A stretch of DNA of 64,000 nt from Leptospira sanjuanensis (GCF_022267325.1 NZ_JAIZBG010000001.1:1740001-1804000), one strand, 5' to 3'; shown: positions 33,778-51,917, counted from the first letter of the stretch. Numbers and translations: made by a program. Notes: generated by a model not told the origin, from the letters alone.

Positions 33778-35073
33778 TCAGGGATGTCCGTGACCGGGTT
33801 GTTTCAACTTCCAGATAAACGCTAAGAACGCCGCGCAGATAATTCCCGAGGTTAGAAAGGAGAGAGCCGGACCGTAACTGAAATAGATCAGACAAAACGC
33901 GAACGGAGCCAAACCTCTTCCCAAAGAAGCGAGGCTTCGAAACATTCCTAAATTTGTGCCTTGTTCCTCTTTTCCGGACACAAGAGAGACTAACGTGGAA
34001 AGGGAAGGATGAAGCAGTGCGCTTCCCGAAGCCAAAAAAGTGAGCGATATAAAAAGCTGATACGAGTTCGATACGAAATAGAGAAGGGAAAATCCGACGA
34101 TCAGGAAGAGGGCGCCCGCTCGTACGAGTCTTGTTTCCTTTACCTTGCCGGAAAGTCTTCGAAAGACTCCGCCTTGGATCAAAACGATGATCAGTCCAAT
34201 ATACACGAAGGTCAAACCGATCGCGATCGGACTGTAATTCAAAAATTGACTCAGATAAAAGTTGATCGAAAACTCGAAACCAGAAAACGCGAACACGAAT
34301 ACGAAGTAAAGAAGGGAATACAAGACCACTTCTCTGTTGTTCGAAGTGAATACTCCGATGATCGGATGGATCTTTTTCTTTTCCTGAACTCCCCGATCTA
34401 CGTTTAAGGTTTCCTTAAACCAGAAAACGATCATGAGCAAATTGATCAATGCGATCGTAGCTGCGGCGAGAGCGGAGGCGGGAAATACGGTGAACGGAAT
34501 ATCCGGAAACGCGAGTTCCAAAAAGCTCAGATCGACTTTTGAAAACAATCCCCCCGTCGGCGGGCCCGCTATAAAACCTAAGCCCACTCCCGCTCCGATC
34601 AAACCCATTCCTTTGGCACGATCCTTTTCGCTCGTGATGTCGGCCATCGCCGCGGAAGCTACGGAAATATTCCCTCCCATCATTCCGGTGATCACTCTGG
34701 AAAAAACGAAGAGGGAAAAACTTCCCGAAAAAAACCAAACCGCGTATCCGAAAAAACTTCCGAGACTTGTAAATACGAGCACCGGTTTTCTTCCTACACG
34801 GTCCGAGATTCTTCCCCAGATCGGAGCGAACGCAAACTGAAGCAGAGAATAAAGACTAGCGACGATTCCACCGAAGAGAGCGACGAATAAGGACCAATCT
34901 CCCGACGAGGCTTCCATTAAAATTCTTGTCAGATCGGTGAACTTATCCAGGACCGGATCGCCGGACTTAGCGAGAAAGATTTTGAGCGTTTCGGGAAAAA
35001 TGGGAAAGATCACGGAAAATCCCATCATATCGATAAAGACGGTAAAGAAAAGGACGAAGGATAATTTATTCAT
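33778..35073 (-). CDS. MFS efflux transporter (TCR/Tet-like)
   Basis: About 431 aa with 12 hydrophobic helices. The opening MNKLSFVLFFTVFIDMMGFSVIFPIFP and the loop GRISDRVGRKPVLVF match the motif A region of drug:H+ antiporters of the TCR/Tet type. A middle GAGVGLGFIAGPPTGGL matches motif C. The ATG chosen lies 12 codons inside a longer TTG frame. No SD is clear. Proton-driven export of a small molecule is inferred; the substrate is unknown. The gene is followed by a converging double-ACT gene. Confidence 0.9.
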   Translation of the reverse strand: MNKLSFVLFFTVFIDMMGFSVIFPIFPETLKIFLAKSGDPVLDKFTDLTRILMEASSGDWSLFVALFGGIVASLYSLLQFAFAPIWGRISDRVGRKPVLVFTSLGSFFGYAVWFFSGSFSLFVFSRVITGMMGGNISVASAAMADITSEKDRAKGMGLIGAGVGLGFIAGPPTGGLFSKVDLSFLELAFPDIPFTVFPASALAAATIALINLLMIVFWFKETLNVDRGVQEKKKIHPIIGVFTSNNREVVLYSLLYFVFVFAFSGFEFSINFYLSQFLNYSPIAIGLTFVYIGLIIVLIQGGVFRRLSGKVKETRLVRAGALFLIVGFSLLYFVSNSYQLFISLTFLASGSALLHPSLSTLVSLVSGKEEQGTNLGMFRSLASLGRGLAPFAFCLIYFSYGPALSFLTSGIICAAFLAFIWKLKQPGHGHP

Positions 35074-35149
35074 GCTAGGTAGAATGGCCCGAAGACAATA
35101 GTCTTCCAAGCCATCCGCCTTGTCTCAACATTTTCGAAAAAAGAATCGG

Positions 35150-35509
35150 TTATTGGTTTTTACTTAAGAGACGTTTGAGTTCGTCCAAAGTGTTTTTTGC
35201 GGTAGCCTTGAATTGATCCGGAATCGACGCTTCGATTTCCGCGGAAAGACGGATGAAATTCTCCTGAAGTTTTGCGAGCGCTTGTTGTCTGCCTTCTCCG
35301 CCTTTGGAAAGAATGTCGGTCGCGTCCTGAACCGTTTTATTGAGAAGTTCGCGAACCTGATTGGCCTTTAGACTTTGATTCGCTTCTCCCTTTTCCCTGA
35401 GTTCTTGGTAGATCACATCCAATTCGGAAAGGGATTGTTTGAGTTTTCCTTCTCCGTTTTGAAACAGGGCGATTCCCGCGTTTAAAATGTCCATCAGTAG
35501 CTTTTCCAA
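35150..35509 (-). CDS. phasin-like helical protein
   Basis: 119 aa, entirely amphipathic helix without signal or membrane span. Repeated Gln/Leu/Lys heptad-like patterns occur (GEGKLKQSLSELDVIYQELREKG, DATDILSKGGEGRQQALAKLQENF). The size and pattern fit the phasin/PHA-granule-associated or apolipoprotein-like superfamily. It starts at TTG, which has AGGAG at seven bases; the first ATG is five codons inside. It lies 37 bases below a BFN-UVR gene. Whether this organism makes storage granules is not shown here, so the name reflects fold only. Confidence 0.7.
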   Translation of the reverse strand: MEKLLMDILNAGIALFQNGEGKLKQSLSELDVIYQELREKGEANQSLKANQVRELLNKTVQDATDILSKGGEGRQQALAKLQENFIRLSAEIEASIPDQFKATAKNTLDELKRLLSKNQ

Positions 35510-35546
35510 TCTAATTCTCCTCTATTTCTAAACTGTATCAGGTAAA

Positions 35547-36136
<590 letters not shown>

Positions 36137-36174
36137 TTTGTACACCTTTGGTGTCAAATGCTTTACCGCGGAAA

Positions 36175-38046
<1,872 letters not shown>

Positions 38047-38105
38047 ACTGATGCCAGAATTGTTGGGAAAATCTCCTCTGCCAACCTGGATTTAAGCCGT
38101 TTTGA

Positions 38106-38148
<43 letters not shown>

Positions 38149-38324
38149 CGAAGCTCAGTTGAAATTTGCGTCTTAGTCTCGACTGCGTTTCGAAGTCGTT
38201 TTAAATGCTTTTTGTTTCCGCCTGATCGTGTTTGGCGGGAATTCTCGTTTTACGAAAAAACGTTTTGCCTCATTTCTTGAGTGCTGTGTAACGAACGATT
38301 GTTAAGCGAAGTCAGTTGTATAAG

Positions 38325-38669
38325 TCATTCATATCGAATTTGAATATTTAATTTCTCTAAAGTGGCGATTTGAATGAAGTGTTCATTCGAATCGGTTTCG
38401 GGATATAGATCCGGAAAGTCGAAGTGTTTCGCTTTCAAAAATTTCAGTCGTTCCGGGTCGATTTTCCGTAAAGGGAGAATTATAAATTGTCCGATCATCA
38501 CAAACGCGTTTTGGATCGCACTTACGGAATCGAAATCCCCAGCGGTATAATTCTTTTTGGATTCGGTTGTTTCGATTTGAACCGGACAATAAAAGCCGAT
38601 GTCTTTTTCGTGCTCTTCGTCATCCGTGGCTCGAGTCGCATTTGCGACACTCTCTAGGGATCGCTGCAA
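38325..38669 (-). CDS. DUF6968-like small protein, possibly N-terminally shortened
   Basis: 114 aa from a TTG; a stop lies just upstream in frame, so no longer start exists. The core GFYCPVQIE, then YTAGDFDSVSAIQNAFVMIGQFI, resembles DUF6968-type proteins (a W/Y-C-P strand, then G-x-D-S-x-x-A-x-x-A). No ATG is found before the core. The first 20 codons run through a palindrome (separate entry), and the usual N-terminal strand seems missing. It may be a real small gene or a truncated remnant next to the tRNA. No signal peptide or membrane span. Confidence 0.5.
   Translation of the reverse strand: MQRSLESVANATRATDDEEHEKDIGFYCPVQIETTESKKNYTAGDFDSVSAIQNAFVMIGQFIILPLRKIDPERLKFLKAKHFDFPDLYPETDSNEHFIQIATLEKLNIQIRYE
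38635..38648. repeat. small palindrome GTCGCA-TT-TGCGAC
   Basis: Perfect 6-bp arms separated by two bases, near a tRNA gene and inside the start region of the DUF6968-like frame. It looks like an intergenic repeat rather than coding sequence. Confidence 0.5.
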
Positions 38670-38744
38670 ATGCTTTCACGAAAAAGCTTCAGGTCCTTCT
38701 GGGCGACTTTAGTTTAAGTTTAAAGAGAGGAAAGTTTTTCTCCA

Positions 38745-38823
<79 letters not shown>

Positions 38824-38877
38824 AGTTTCCAGTTTTTCTGGGAAGTCTTGTTCTTCAAGTGAATTTCTCAGTAAGGA

Positions 38878-39483
38878 TCAAAAAGAATCCGAGAGAGTGC
38901 GGAGAAAGTTTTTCGGAGTTTGGAAGTAATCCGAAATCGTTCTATTGTCGGAATCGAATCCGAGATAGATGGAAACGGTTTTTCCTTTTTGTTCCAAAAG
39001 ATAATAACGAACCGTGAGAGGATTGCCCGATACGATTTCTTTTCTTTCACCCGCGACGATTTTGATTCCTCGTAAATCGGGAACGGGTATATCCTTCGAT
39101 TCGGGAAATAATTCTTTGAGTAAAGCGGAAAGAGTTTCTTCCTTGGAAATCACGCCTTCCCATTCGCGGAGAATCATCATCCAAGCTCTTCCTTGTCTCG
39201 GGATTATTTTCCAATGATTCTGCGTTCCCAACCGTCTGACTTCCGCCTTTTCCGGGAAGCGAATCTTGACGAGATCCGTAACGAACGGAGTCGATTCCGA
39301 TTGATAGGAAAGATCGGAGTCAAGCGGATCTACTGCAAACAGTTCCGCGTACGGACTTGGGACGAGAACGAGCAGCAAGAGAAAAATAGAAAGTGCAAAC
39401 GTAAAGGTGAAATGAAAAACGAACGGAACCGATTTCAATCGGAGTCGATCCGCGTTCACAAACGAATCAGTAAATGATTTCAT
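38878..39483 (-). CDS. hypothetical membrane-anchored or exported protein
   Basis: About 201 aa. An N-terminal basic stretch is followed by a single long hydrophobic helix (FHFTFTFALSIFLLLLVLV) that could be a signal anchor or a signal peptide cut near YAELFA. The remaining about 160 residues are soluble, with no family I recognise (landmarks FPEKAEVRRLGTQNHWKIIPRQG and DLRGIKIVAGERKEI). The ATG overlaps the end of the preceding frame by 17 bases, so translation is probably coupled. It is last in an operon with a response regulator, a HEAT protein and another exported protein. Confidence 0.72.
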   Translation of the reverse strand: MKSFTDSFVNADRLRLKSVPFVFHFTFTFALSIFLLLLVLVPSPYAELFAVDPLDSDLSYQSESTPFVTDLVKIRFPEKAEVRRLGTQNHWKIIPRQGRAWMMILREWEGVISKEETLSALLKELFPESKDIPVPDLRGIKIVAGERKEIVSGNPLTVRYYLLEQKGKTVSIYLGFDSDNRTISDYFQTPKNFLRTLSDSF

Positions 39484-39994
39484 CCAGAGCGAGTTCCCTG
39501 AATTCCACAAGATCATAGACCGGAATCGAGAACCGATCCTTTTTTTCCTCTAAGCTGACCGCATTCGCTTTTTTGAATAGGGGAATCGTCGAAACTTGAA
39601 ACACGATCAATCCTTCCCATTTGCCGCGCACTTCGTAGGCGGCACCTTCCGCGAGTTTACGAACTTGCCGTAATCTTGATTTGTCGAATTTATTGATTCG
39701 ATATTTGTAATATACCGTTTCTCCGTTCCAATCGTAAAAGACTGCGTAATTCCCTTTGAGTTCCTGAAAGAAAAGCTTGAACGATTCCGGAAATTCGGGC
39801 GAGGAAGAAGATAAGGATTCTTTAACGTCGGCGACGCGCGGTGTCGAGTAGGAGATCGAGCCTAGATACGTCGCCGCGGCGCGATGCACTTCCTGCGCGA
39901 AAAGCGTTTTTCCGGGAACCGGAACGTCGACGATCAGTCCCAAAAACGGAAGGAACATCCACAACGCTTTTTGAATATTCAGAAAGTTGCACAA
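39467..39994 (-). CDS. hypothetical exported protein
   Basis: 175 aa from a TTG with AGAGGA at about eight bases, three bases past the HEAT-gene stop. An ATG 12 codons in is the alternative. The N-terminal hydrophobic stretch (LWMFLPFLGLIVDVPVP) ends near TLFAQ, a plausible signal cleavage site. The mature part contains FKLFFQELKGNYAVFYDWNGETVYYKYRINKF and no motif I recognise. The context (response regulator, HEAT repeat protein, second small exported protein) suggests one envelope-associated complex, which is inference. Confidence 0.72.
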   Translation of the reverse strand: MCNFLNIQKALWMFLPFLGLIVDVPVPGKTLFAQEVHRAAATYLGSISYSTPRVADVKESLSSSSPEFPESFKLFFQELKGNYAVFYDWNGETVYYKYRINKFDKSRLRQVRKLAEGAAYEVRGKWEGLIVFQVSTIPLFKKANAVSLEEKKDRFSIPVYDLVEFRELALDEIIY

Positions 39995-39997
39995 ATT

Positions 39998-41245
39998 TTA
40001 GTCCTCTAAGTCTTCGGATTCCGACTTGCCTCCGCTCGTTCCCGAAGAAGGCGGGTTTCCGCCTCCGCCTCCGGAAGAAGGGGAGGTTCCGTTTTCAGGA
40101 GCGGAGTTCGAGGTTCCGGGTAACGGAGAAGAATCTCCCGAACGAATCGGTCTTTCCTTGTTTCCCGGTTTGAACTTCGGAGAATCGGATTCTTTCAAAT
40201 CGACGTCGCCTCCCGATTCTCCTTTTTTCAGCTTTTCGATCGCGGCTTTGGCGGCTTTTTTGACCTTTTCGCTCGGATCTCGTTGCGCCTTATATTCTAA
40301 AATTTCCAGAACGGACATGTCTCCCGTGTCCGTTAGATGTTTGATCGCTCTGAGACGGACGACCGGATCGTCGTCTCTGGCATACGCATACAATTCTTCT
40401 AATATATCCTTGTCGCCCATGGAGACGAGAGCCGTGACGGAATGGATCTTCAACGGTTGAAAGTCCTTAACGTCGTTCTTACTTTTCAGGTTTCGAATCT
40501 TTTCCAACTCTTCCTTAATGGCGGGCATGGAAGAAATCGATTTCATTTTTCCTAATGAACTTACGGAAAAGCTGCGGAGAGTGATCGGCTCCTTCGAATC
40601 CTTATAAATCTCGAGAAGTTGTCCTTCCGCTTTTTTATCCTTGCTCTTTCCGAAAAAGAGGGCGATCTGCGCGCGGATTTCCGGATCGTTAAAACTTTCG
40701 CCCAATCGTGCAAGCAAAAAGGAAGAAGCATCGTCTTGCGGAGGAAATTCTCCGAGAGCGTCCAAAAGTCCCACGGTAAGATTGGAGTTTTTCGTAAAGT
40801 CTTGGGTTTTCAGGATTTCAAAAAGGATCGGAGCGGCCTTTTCGAGTTTCAATTTTTTAGTCGCGTAGATCGATTCGCGCTGAACGTCCGCTTGTTCGCT
40901 TTTTAACAGTTTGAGAATCGATTCTCCGTATTGGGTGAGTTTCAGTTCGGCGACGGTTCGAATCGCGTAGACCCTCATCATCCAATCCGGGTCCTTGTCC
41001 AGAATTTTACCGAGCTGATCGATCAGGGCGCCTGAATGTTCGGGCGGAAAATCCTCGAGTTCCCGAAGAGCCATGGCCCTTTCTTTCGTGGTTCCGAATT
41101 TCAAAACCTGAAGAAGAATTTCCTTCTTCTTTACGAGCTGTTCTTCGGTAAGCTTTTGGGGTTTGGTCTGTTGGGGAGCGGAAACGAGCGCGGTTCCCGA
41201 ACAGATAATAAGAATCGAATATGCAAAAAATAAAATGTATTTCAC
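39998..41245 (-). CDS. exported HEAT-repeat protein
   Basis: About 415 aa from a GTG that gives a clean signal peptide (hydrophobic [20 protein letters not shown]). A longer ATG frame exists but would overlap the response regulator by 65 bases and hide the signal. Residues about 35-330 form helical HEAT repeats with the usual x-R-x-x-A-x-x-x-L rhythm ([50 protein letters not shown]). The last about 75 residues are low-complexity Gly/Ser/Pro with an acidic end. HEAT solenoids are protein-binding scaffolds. Placed between a receiver-only regulator and two small exported proteins. Confidence 0.85.
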   Translation of the reverse strand: MKYILFFAYSILIICSGTALVSAPQQTKPQKLTEEQLVKKKEILLQVLKFGTTKERAMALRELEDFPPEHSGALIDQLGKILDKDPDWMMRVYAIRTVAELKLTQYGESILKLLKSEQADVQRESIYATKKLKLEKAAPILFEILKTQDFTKNSNLTVGLLDALGEFPPQDDASSFLLARLGESFNDPEIRAQIALFFGKSKDKKAEGQLLEIYKDSKEPITLRSFSVSSLGKMKSISSMPAIKEELEKIRNLKSKNDVKDFQPLKIHSVTALVSMGDKDILEELYAYARDDDPVVRLRAIKHLTDTGDMSVLEILEYKAQRDPSEKVKKAAKAAIEKLKKGESGGDVDLKESDSPKFKPGNKERPIRSGDSSPLPGTSNSAPENGTSPSSGGGGGNPPSSGTSGGKSESEDLED

Positions 41246-41264
41246 GAAGATACGGGTCGTTGTT

Positions 41265-41758
<494 letters not shown>

Positions 41759-41869
41759 CCGTTCCCGAATCGGAAAGTCTCTTCAGAAAGAGAATTGCGT
41801 CGGTTTCCGCGGAAATGTCAAGAGGTTATATCGATTTCGAGAGAATAACTCTTCCCGCAAAACCGGGAT

Positions 41870-43096
41870 TCATGCGAACGGAATGCCGAGAATCCGGGGC
41901 GAGAAATAGTTCTTTCCGCCTAAATCCGGCTGTGCGATGCAAAATCGAATCCACTGATCCGAGTCGATCTTTTTCGGGTCCACCGCAATCAAACCGTCCG
42001 CAATCGATGCGCTTTCCCTTGCCGAAGAATCAGACACGAAATCGGACTGAAAAAGTTCCGGGGATTCTTTCTTTAGCAGTTCTAAAATGGAGAATCTTCG
42101 TTCCCAGGATTTCGTTTTTTGAAAACGAAGACGAGACAAACTTACCTTACGCGAAAGAAAGAACCGGTCGAACGCTTCGTATCCGCTCGCACGGCAATGC
42201 GTACGTCCGCCGCTTCGCGAAAAATCCACGCCTTTGAGAAGAATTCTTCCGTAGGAAAGCCGTTTGGCGAACGAGACGGCGATCCCCGCCATGTTCAGAG
42301 ACGGGTTTTCCAACAAAGGAGCCTCCGGGAAAAAGAGAGAACGGAGAATTTGGTCGAGTGGATGTGTGGAAAAATAAATCCATTTCGGATTGGGAAGATC
42401 GAACAAATACGAAGAAGCTCCTAACCAAGTCAGGATCGGAATTTCGGGAGGAAGAATATTCCGAAAATGGAATATGGTTCCGCGCGAGGAATCGATGCTG
42501 AGCACTGCGTCCGGAAAAATTCCAGAACTCAAAAGCCAACCGACGGACGTGTCACTCGCGAGAAGATGAAATCGATTTCGGTGTTCGCGGATCCATTCGG
42601 TTTCGTCTTCCAGGGAAGGGCTCGCTCCTGTGAACAAAAGGGTTTTATCCCGGAAGAAATCCTTCTTAGCTCCCGCGACGATCGAAGAAGAATTCGAATT
42701 CTTGAATATACTGGAAAGATTCCGCACAAAGTTGCGGGTCCAGATTTTTTGGAAGTAATCCTTGGCGGCCTGGTTCTGTGAAATCCGGCTTTGGGAAGTT
42801 TGTTTGAGAGAATCCAGAAAACCTAGCGCCAAATCCTGAAACTTACGCGAATAAACGGGGTGTAAGAACGGAGTCACTTTGTCGACGCCTTCGAAAAGCC
42901 AAGAGGACAAGGGTTTGGATAAGAATTCTTCGAGTCCGAAGATCATCCGAATTTTGTGTCCTTCCGTTTCGTAGGACTTGGAGATCCGTTCCGAGAATTT
43001 TTCTGCGATCGGTTTTAATGCGACAATGGGTTCCAGGATCAGAACGTTTACGGGTTCGGAAACTTTTTTGAGAAAGGATTCCACGTGATAGCCCAA
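41870..43096 (-). CDS. DUF115/MptE-like protein, start codon unresolved
   Basis: The first usual start (TTG) gives 408 aa, but it falls inside a conserved segment. Upstream, the same frame stays open back to 43279 and encodes [15 protein letters not shown] followed by ILIFGFGLG, then YHVES: the family's typical lead-in and Gly-rich motif. So the real protein is about 60 residues longer. No ATG, GTG or TTG occurs in that stretch. Later landmarks are [38 protein letters not shown], and [30 protein letters not shown], which fit the 6-hydroxymethylpterin diphosphokinase MptE-like/Maf family. In bacteria such proteins are linked to flagellin or surface glycosylation. Confidence 0.75.
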   Translation of the reverse strand: MGYHVESFLKKVSEPVNVLILEPIVALKPIAEKFSERISKSYETEGHKIRMIFGLEEFLSKPLSSWLFEGVDKVTPFLHPVYSRKFQDLALGFLDSLKQTSQSRISQNQAAKDYFQKIWTRNFVRNLSSIFKNSNSSSIVAGAKKDFFRDKTLLFTGASPSLEDETEWIREHRNRFHLLASDTSVGWLLSSGIFPDAVLSIDSSRGTIFHFRNILPPEIPILTWLGASSYLFDLPNPKWIYFSTHPLDQILRSLFFPEAPLLENPSLNMAGIAVSFAKRLSYGRILLKGVDFSRSGGRTHCRASGYEAFDRFFLSRKVSLSRLRFQKTKSWERRFSILELLKKESPELFQSDFVSDSSARESASIADGLIAVDPKKIDSDQWIRFCIAQPDLGGKNYFSPRILGIPFA

Positions 43097-43181
43097 ACCG
43101 AATCCGAAGATCAGGATCGTTTCCCGTTGTGAGGCGGGAATCGGAATTTGTTCGGAGATTCTTTCTCCTTCGGAAACGGGG

Positions 43182-43214
<33 letters not shown>

Positions 43215-43279
43215 GTTTCCTCTAAGTTTAAGGTGCCGTTTGGATTGGATACGAGACGGTAGATAGGCGAAGGAACCTC

Positions 43280-43789
<510 letters not shown>

Positions 43790-44344
43790 TCGGATTCCCT
43801 GGATAGATTGGAAAGAAGCTTCAAAATACCATGAAATCAGGGGAGTGAGAGATGTCAACCGCTTATCCTCTCGATTCCGAGGAAACTTCTTTTTTTGAAT
43901 CCTAGAAAAATTCTTTAGGAATTGTGTAGATTATGTCTCATAAGGAGTTTGCGAAGCGAGTTGTAAAAGCTCGGATGGATTTCCGAAGAAGGAGGAGTTC
44001 CCACATTTTCATGGGGGATAAACCGAAGTTCGGGAATCGTATGAGTTCCTACATTTTCATGGGGGATAAGAAATCTGATGTCTTCTCTTTGGAAAAATAC
44101 GAGGAGTTCCCACATTTTCATGGGGGATAAACCGAAGTTCGGGAATCGTATGAGTTCCTACAAAACTTGGGATCACGAATTAATCAGGGACGTTTTTAGA
44201 AAAGGCCCCCGGAGTTGCGGATTCCTGATTCTTTTTTATTCCTTGAATTTAGGAACCGAAGGCTTTCCTTTGGTATTATCCATGAATTCGGAACCCGTTT
44301 TCCGTCCCGTTTTTTCTCGTTTCACCGGAAGTTATGTATCATTG
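43790..44344. other. gene-poor spacer containing duplicated repeats
   Basis: No gene is supported here apart from uncertain 5' extensions of the flanking genes. Open frames across the repeats encode a repeated SSHIFMGD peptide and are artefacts of the duplication. Confidence 0.6.
43992..44162. repeat. 62-bp direct repeat, two identical copies 109 bp apart
   Basis: Copies at 43992-44053 and 44101-44162 are identical. Each starts GAGGAGTTCCCACA and ends GAGTTCCTACA. The unit ACATTTTCATGGGGGATA occurs three times (twice after TTCCC and once after TTCCT). The ends carry the same GGAGTTCCYACA core found in other spacers of this window. Confidence 0.9.
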
Positions 44345-44920
44345 ATGAATCGCAGTTTCCTTTTTGTACTTTTAACCCTTTTTGTCAACGTCTGCGCCCC
44401 TTCGGAACAACCGAATCTCGGAGTTCAGGACTTCCAGGGAGTTACCCTGGACGGAAAGATCGTCCGACTTTCCGAAGTCGTCGCTCCGCGTTTGGTCGTA
44501 AATGTTTACGGTCCGAACTGCGTGCCTTGTATCAAAGAAATTCCCGCGTTGAATTATCTGTATCGGGAAATGCAAAAGGATCCGAAGATCCAATTTTATA
44601 TGGCCGTCGATCCGGCTCTCTTTTTCGACGAACCGGAAACCATGTCGGAAGAGGAACTTTTAACCAAAGCTCTTCCTCTCGTGAAGGAAGAAATCCAAAA
44701 ATACGGAATTCAAGTCCCGACACTTTTGATGAAGAAGCCCTTTCGCGTAAGCAGAACCGGTTCCATCGTAACGGGAACTCCCGAAACGCTTCTGTTTAAA
44801 ACAAAACCATTCGTTCTCTATTATAACTTTATCGGACCGATCAGCGAAGAGGCGAATCCTCAAAGACTTTCCGTCGATCAGAAACTGCTCTTTTTCAAAA
44901 GGATGGCCGGATCTTCATGA
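44345..44920 (+). CDS. thioredoxin-fold lipoprotein (TlpA-like)
   Basis: About 191 aa. [17 protein letters not shown] gives lipidation at Cys17; in-frame starts upstream (for example 44282) exist but would displace the signal. The mature protein has a TlpA/redoxin layout: [14 protein letters not shown], then [23 protein letters not shown] with a CVPC redox pair, and [10 protein letters not shown] as the cis-Pro loop. Likely a periplasm-facing thiol:disulfide oxidoreductase. No SD is clear. The stop overlaps the GATase start in ATGA, so the two are translationally coupled. Confidence 0.8.
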   Translation: MNRSFLFVLLTLFVNVCAPSEQPNLGVQDFQGVTLDGKIVRLSEVVAPRLVVNVYGPNCVPCIKEIPALNYLYREMQKDPKIQFYMAVDPALFFDEPETMSEEELLTKALPLVKEEIQKYGIQVPTLLMKKPFRVSRTGSIVTGTPETLLFKTKPFVLYYNFIGPISEEANPQRLSVDQKLLFFKRMAGSS

Positions 44921-45600
44921 GAAGTTTAATCGTACGTTTCAAGGACTGCGAAGGCCCGGGGATCATTCTCGATTCTTTAAAGAAAAGAAATTATAGAATC
45001 ACCTATCACAACGCATACGACACGAGGGTTCAACCTCTTCCGGACGGGCATCTCGTGTTCGACGTGATCGTTTTGTTAGGCGGTCCTCAATCCGTCGCCG
45101 ATCCGGAACTCGCTCCCTTCTTCGAACCTTGGTTCAATCTGGTGCGTTATGCGGCATCGATGCCGAATCGAAAGGTCATCGGAATCTGTCTCGGATCGCA
45201 GATTATTTCCCGGGCGCTCGGCGGAGAAGTAAAACGCGGAGAGAAAGGACCGGAGATCGGTTTTTACGACGTTCAAATTCAAGAATCGCATTCCGTTTTA
45301 AACGGAACTTCTTCCTTCCCCGCGTTTCATCTGCACGAGGACGTGTTTTCGATTCCTCCGGGAGCGAAACATCTTCTGAGGAGCGATATGTATGCGAACC
45401 AGATGTTCTCTTACAGGGATCGGATCTTCGGGATTCAATGTCACTTGGAAGTGACGGCTCCTATGCTCAAGGTTTGGCAAGGGGTTCATGCGGATTTTAT
45501 CCGCTCGGCGGGCTGGGTGCCAGGACCGGAAACGGAACATCGGAGGTCTCAGATGGAAACGTCCGGTCGCAAGATTTTCGACGCGATTCTGGATCTGTGA
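44917..45600 (+). CDS. class I glutamine amidotransferase-like protein
   Basis: 227-aa GATase1 domain. The nucleophile elbow GICLGSQ (Cys91), oxyanion [15 protein letters not shown], and the His-x-Glu of the triad in GIQCHLEV are all intact. No synthetase domain is attached, so it is of the stand-alone type (GMP-synthase-like or gamma-glutamyl hydrolase-like). It shares an ATGA overlap with the upstream thioredoxin-fold lipoprotein. Substrate unknown. Confidence 0.88.
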   Translation: MRSLIVRFKDCEGPGIILDSLKKRNYRITYHNAYDTRVQPLPDGHLVFDVIVLLGGPQSVADPELAPFFEPWFNLVRYAASMPNRKVIGICLGSQIISRALGGEVKRGEKGPEIGFYDVQIQESHSVLNGTSSFPAFHLHEDVFSIPPGAKHLLRSDMYANQMFSYRDRIFGIQCHLEVTAPMLKVWQGVHADFIRSAGWVPGPETEHRRSQMETSGRKIFDAILDL

Positions 45601-45651
45601 AACCGGAATCGGCAACGCCATTTTTAAATACGACTCAAACGGAAAATTGAT

Positions 45652-48368
<2,717 letters not shown>

Positions 48369-48372
<4 letters not shown>

Positions 48373-48869
48373 AATTCCGTTGTCTCGGCGCCGCACGGAA
48401 GGCCGGAACATTCCTGCTCGTTATCGGAATGTTCGCTTTCTGTGTGACAACTCCTCCGCCGAAGGGCTCCGCAAAGCAGATTTATGCGGATTGTATGGAA
48501 ACCTTCGGCGATAAGGAAAAATGCGAGAAGCTCGTTCTCAAACAACTTCTCGGCTCCGGTCAAACGGCGGATTCTTCCGCAAACGCAACGGAACAAAACC
48601 AAACTTCGGAACCTTCGCTCGATCCGGAAATGGAAAAGAATCTTCGTCTTCGTTCCGAGATCAAAGACACGTTACAAGGACAGAATAGGATCTTTGTAAA
48701 AGAATTCTTAGGAAATCCGGATCAGGTTCAGTTTCGTACCAACAGCATCGAGGCCTTTATTTATACAAGACCGATCAGCCGGTTTAAGCCGGGAGCAAAA
48801 CCGGATCAGGAAATTCGAGTTTTGTTACGCAATGGAACGGTGGTTCGTGTAGAACACGTTGCACCGTAA
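48369..48869 (+). CDS. small lipoprotein of unknown function
   Basis: 166 aa, starting at GTG that overlaps the secA stop. The N-terminus ([14 protein letters not shown], hydrophobic core, GMFAFC) suggests acylation at Cys25. A Cys pair ([14 protein letters not shown]) and Gln/Ser-rich linker follow. The C-terminal half (about 95-166) has the pattern of small SmpA/BamE-like lipoprotein folds ([15 protein letters not shown], then [19 protein letters not shown]), but this is only suggestive. Translational coupling to secA may ensure co-expression with the export machinery. Confidence 0.72.
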
Positions 48870-48971
48870 GTTCGTTTAGACCCCAAAAGAATCAATCGGT
48901 GCCCTTTTTTTAGGCATAGAACCCCGAAAAAGGTTTGTAAGGGCGCTACATCCTTTCAATCGTGGACTCAA

Positions 48972-49349
<378 letters not shown>

Positions 49350-49405
49350 TCGAATTCAACTGAGCACGGTTTTAAGCTAAAAAGCTAGGACCGTATTTTG
49401 TCGTT

Positions 49406-49422
49406 TTGGCGTTTTGCGCCAA
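49406..49422. promoter_or_regulatory. inverted repeat before the TolC-like gene
   Basis: TTGGCG and CGCCAA separated by five bases, extended outward by CGTTT and AAACG. It could be an operator for a metal-sensing repressor or an RNA hairpin in the leader; it lies about 75 bases before the ATG. Confidence 0.45.
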
Positions 49423-49497
49423 TTACAAACGAAAAACAAAGAAAACGATCGCGGAGAACCGTACACCGATACGCAAACAAATAAACCTGGAAACCCT

Positions 49498-50907
<1,410 letters not shown>

Positions 50908-50917
50908 GGAAACAGAC

Positions 50918-51916
50918 ATGAAGATACATTTTACCAGAAGAACACTTTTAATTTCCGGAGCGGCCGCTGTCATCGCAATCGTTTCCATCGCGATTTTGGC
51001 CTTGTCCAAAAAAAATAAACAATCGATTTTGCCGCCGAGCAAAGCGATCGTTCATGACAAAGGGGAATGGATCGAGTTTAAGGAAAACAGCCCCGGTCTC
51101 GAAATCATCAAAACGTCTCTAATCGGAAAAGAAGGAGAGTTCGTAGAGGTGGAAGCTCCCGCACGTCTGATTGCTTCGACTTCTCCTTCTATGTCGGGCA
51201 ATGAAAAAATCATACTTTTTGAATCCGCGGATCTGAACGATCTCTATGTCGGCTACATACATTCGAAGAACAGTTTGAATCGTTCGAGAAAAAATCTCGA
51301 ACGTATCAAGGATATGTTCAAACATAGAGTCGCCACGGAAAAGGATTTGATCGAAGCCGAAACCAACGCCGAAAACGACGCGGCGGAACTCGCCGAGTTC
51401 GAAGGAAAACTTAGAGCGGTCGGTTTAAATCCGAACGAACTCAGAGGAGCCGGCGCTCAGAGCGCTTGGATCATCTGCGACGTTCCCGAATCGCAACTTC
51501 AAAGTTTGAAAAAAGGAAAAAAAGTAAAACTCAAATTCTCAAGTTTTCCCGAGGCGAACTGGGTTGGAACCGCTGAGGCTCTAGGCGATAACGTGGATCC
51601 TATGACCAGAACGGTTAAAGTAAGAATTCTCATCCGAAACGAAAATTACGTTTTAAAACCCGGTATGTTTGCAACGGTCCGTTTTCCGGAAGACCGTAAA
51701 GGCGACACGGTCATCGTTCCGTTCACTTCCATCATTACCGTGGAAGGTAAAAATTACGTTTTTGTGGAAGAATCTCCGAGAGAGTTTTATAAGCGGGAAG
51801 TCGTTCTCGGAACTTCGGGCGAAGATCGCGTTACCGTGGTAGAAGGATTGACAAAGGGGGATAAGATCGTCGTCGAAGGAACCATTTTACTCAAGGGGCT
51901 TAGTTTCGGTTTTTAA
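50918..51916 (+). CDS. RND efflux periplasmic adaptor (CzcB/CusB-like)
   Basis: 332-aa membrane-fusion protein. A single N-terminal membrane helix ([19 protein letters not shown]) is followed by a barrel-sandwich strand set. A helical hairpin ([57 protein letters not shown]) sits within the lipoyl-like half. The beta-barrel domain then has [34 protein letters not shown], a family hallmark. It would bridge the inner-membrane pump and TolC-like channel. Two bases separate it from the next gene. No His/Met-rich metal motif stands out. Confidence 0.92.
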   Translation: MKIHFTRRTLLISGAAAVIAIVSIAILALSKKNKQSILPPSKAIVHDKGEWIEFKENSPGLEIIKTSLIGKEGEFVEVEAPARLIASTSPSMSGNEKIILFESADLNDLYVGYIHSKNSLNRSRKNLERIKDMFKHRVATEKDLIEAETNAENDAAELAEFEGKLRAVGLNPNELRGAGAQSAWIICDVPESQLQSLKKGKKVKLKFSSFPEANWVGTAEALGDNVDPMTRTVKVRILIRNENYVLKPGMFATVRFPEDRKGDTVIVPFTSIITVEGKNYVFVEESPREFYKREVVLGTSGEDRVTVVEGLTKGDKIVVEGTILLKGLSFGF

Positions 51917-51917
51917 T

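Noticed and set aside
43933..44130. Plus-strand open frame with a repeated SSHIFMGD peptide
   Set aside because: The repetition is produced by the 62-bp DNA repeat. There is no family resemblance and codon use is unlike neighbours.
43992..44162. Repeats considered as a CRISPR array
   Set aside because: Only two full units, no regular spacers, and no cas genes in the window.
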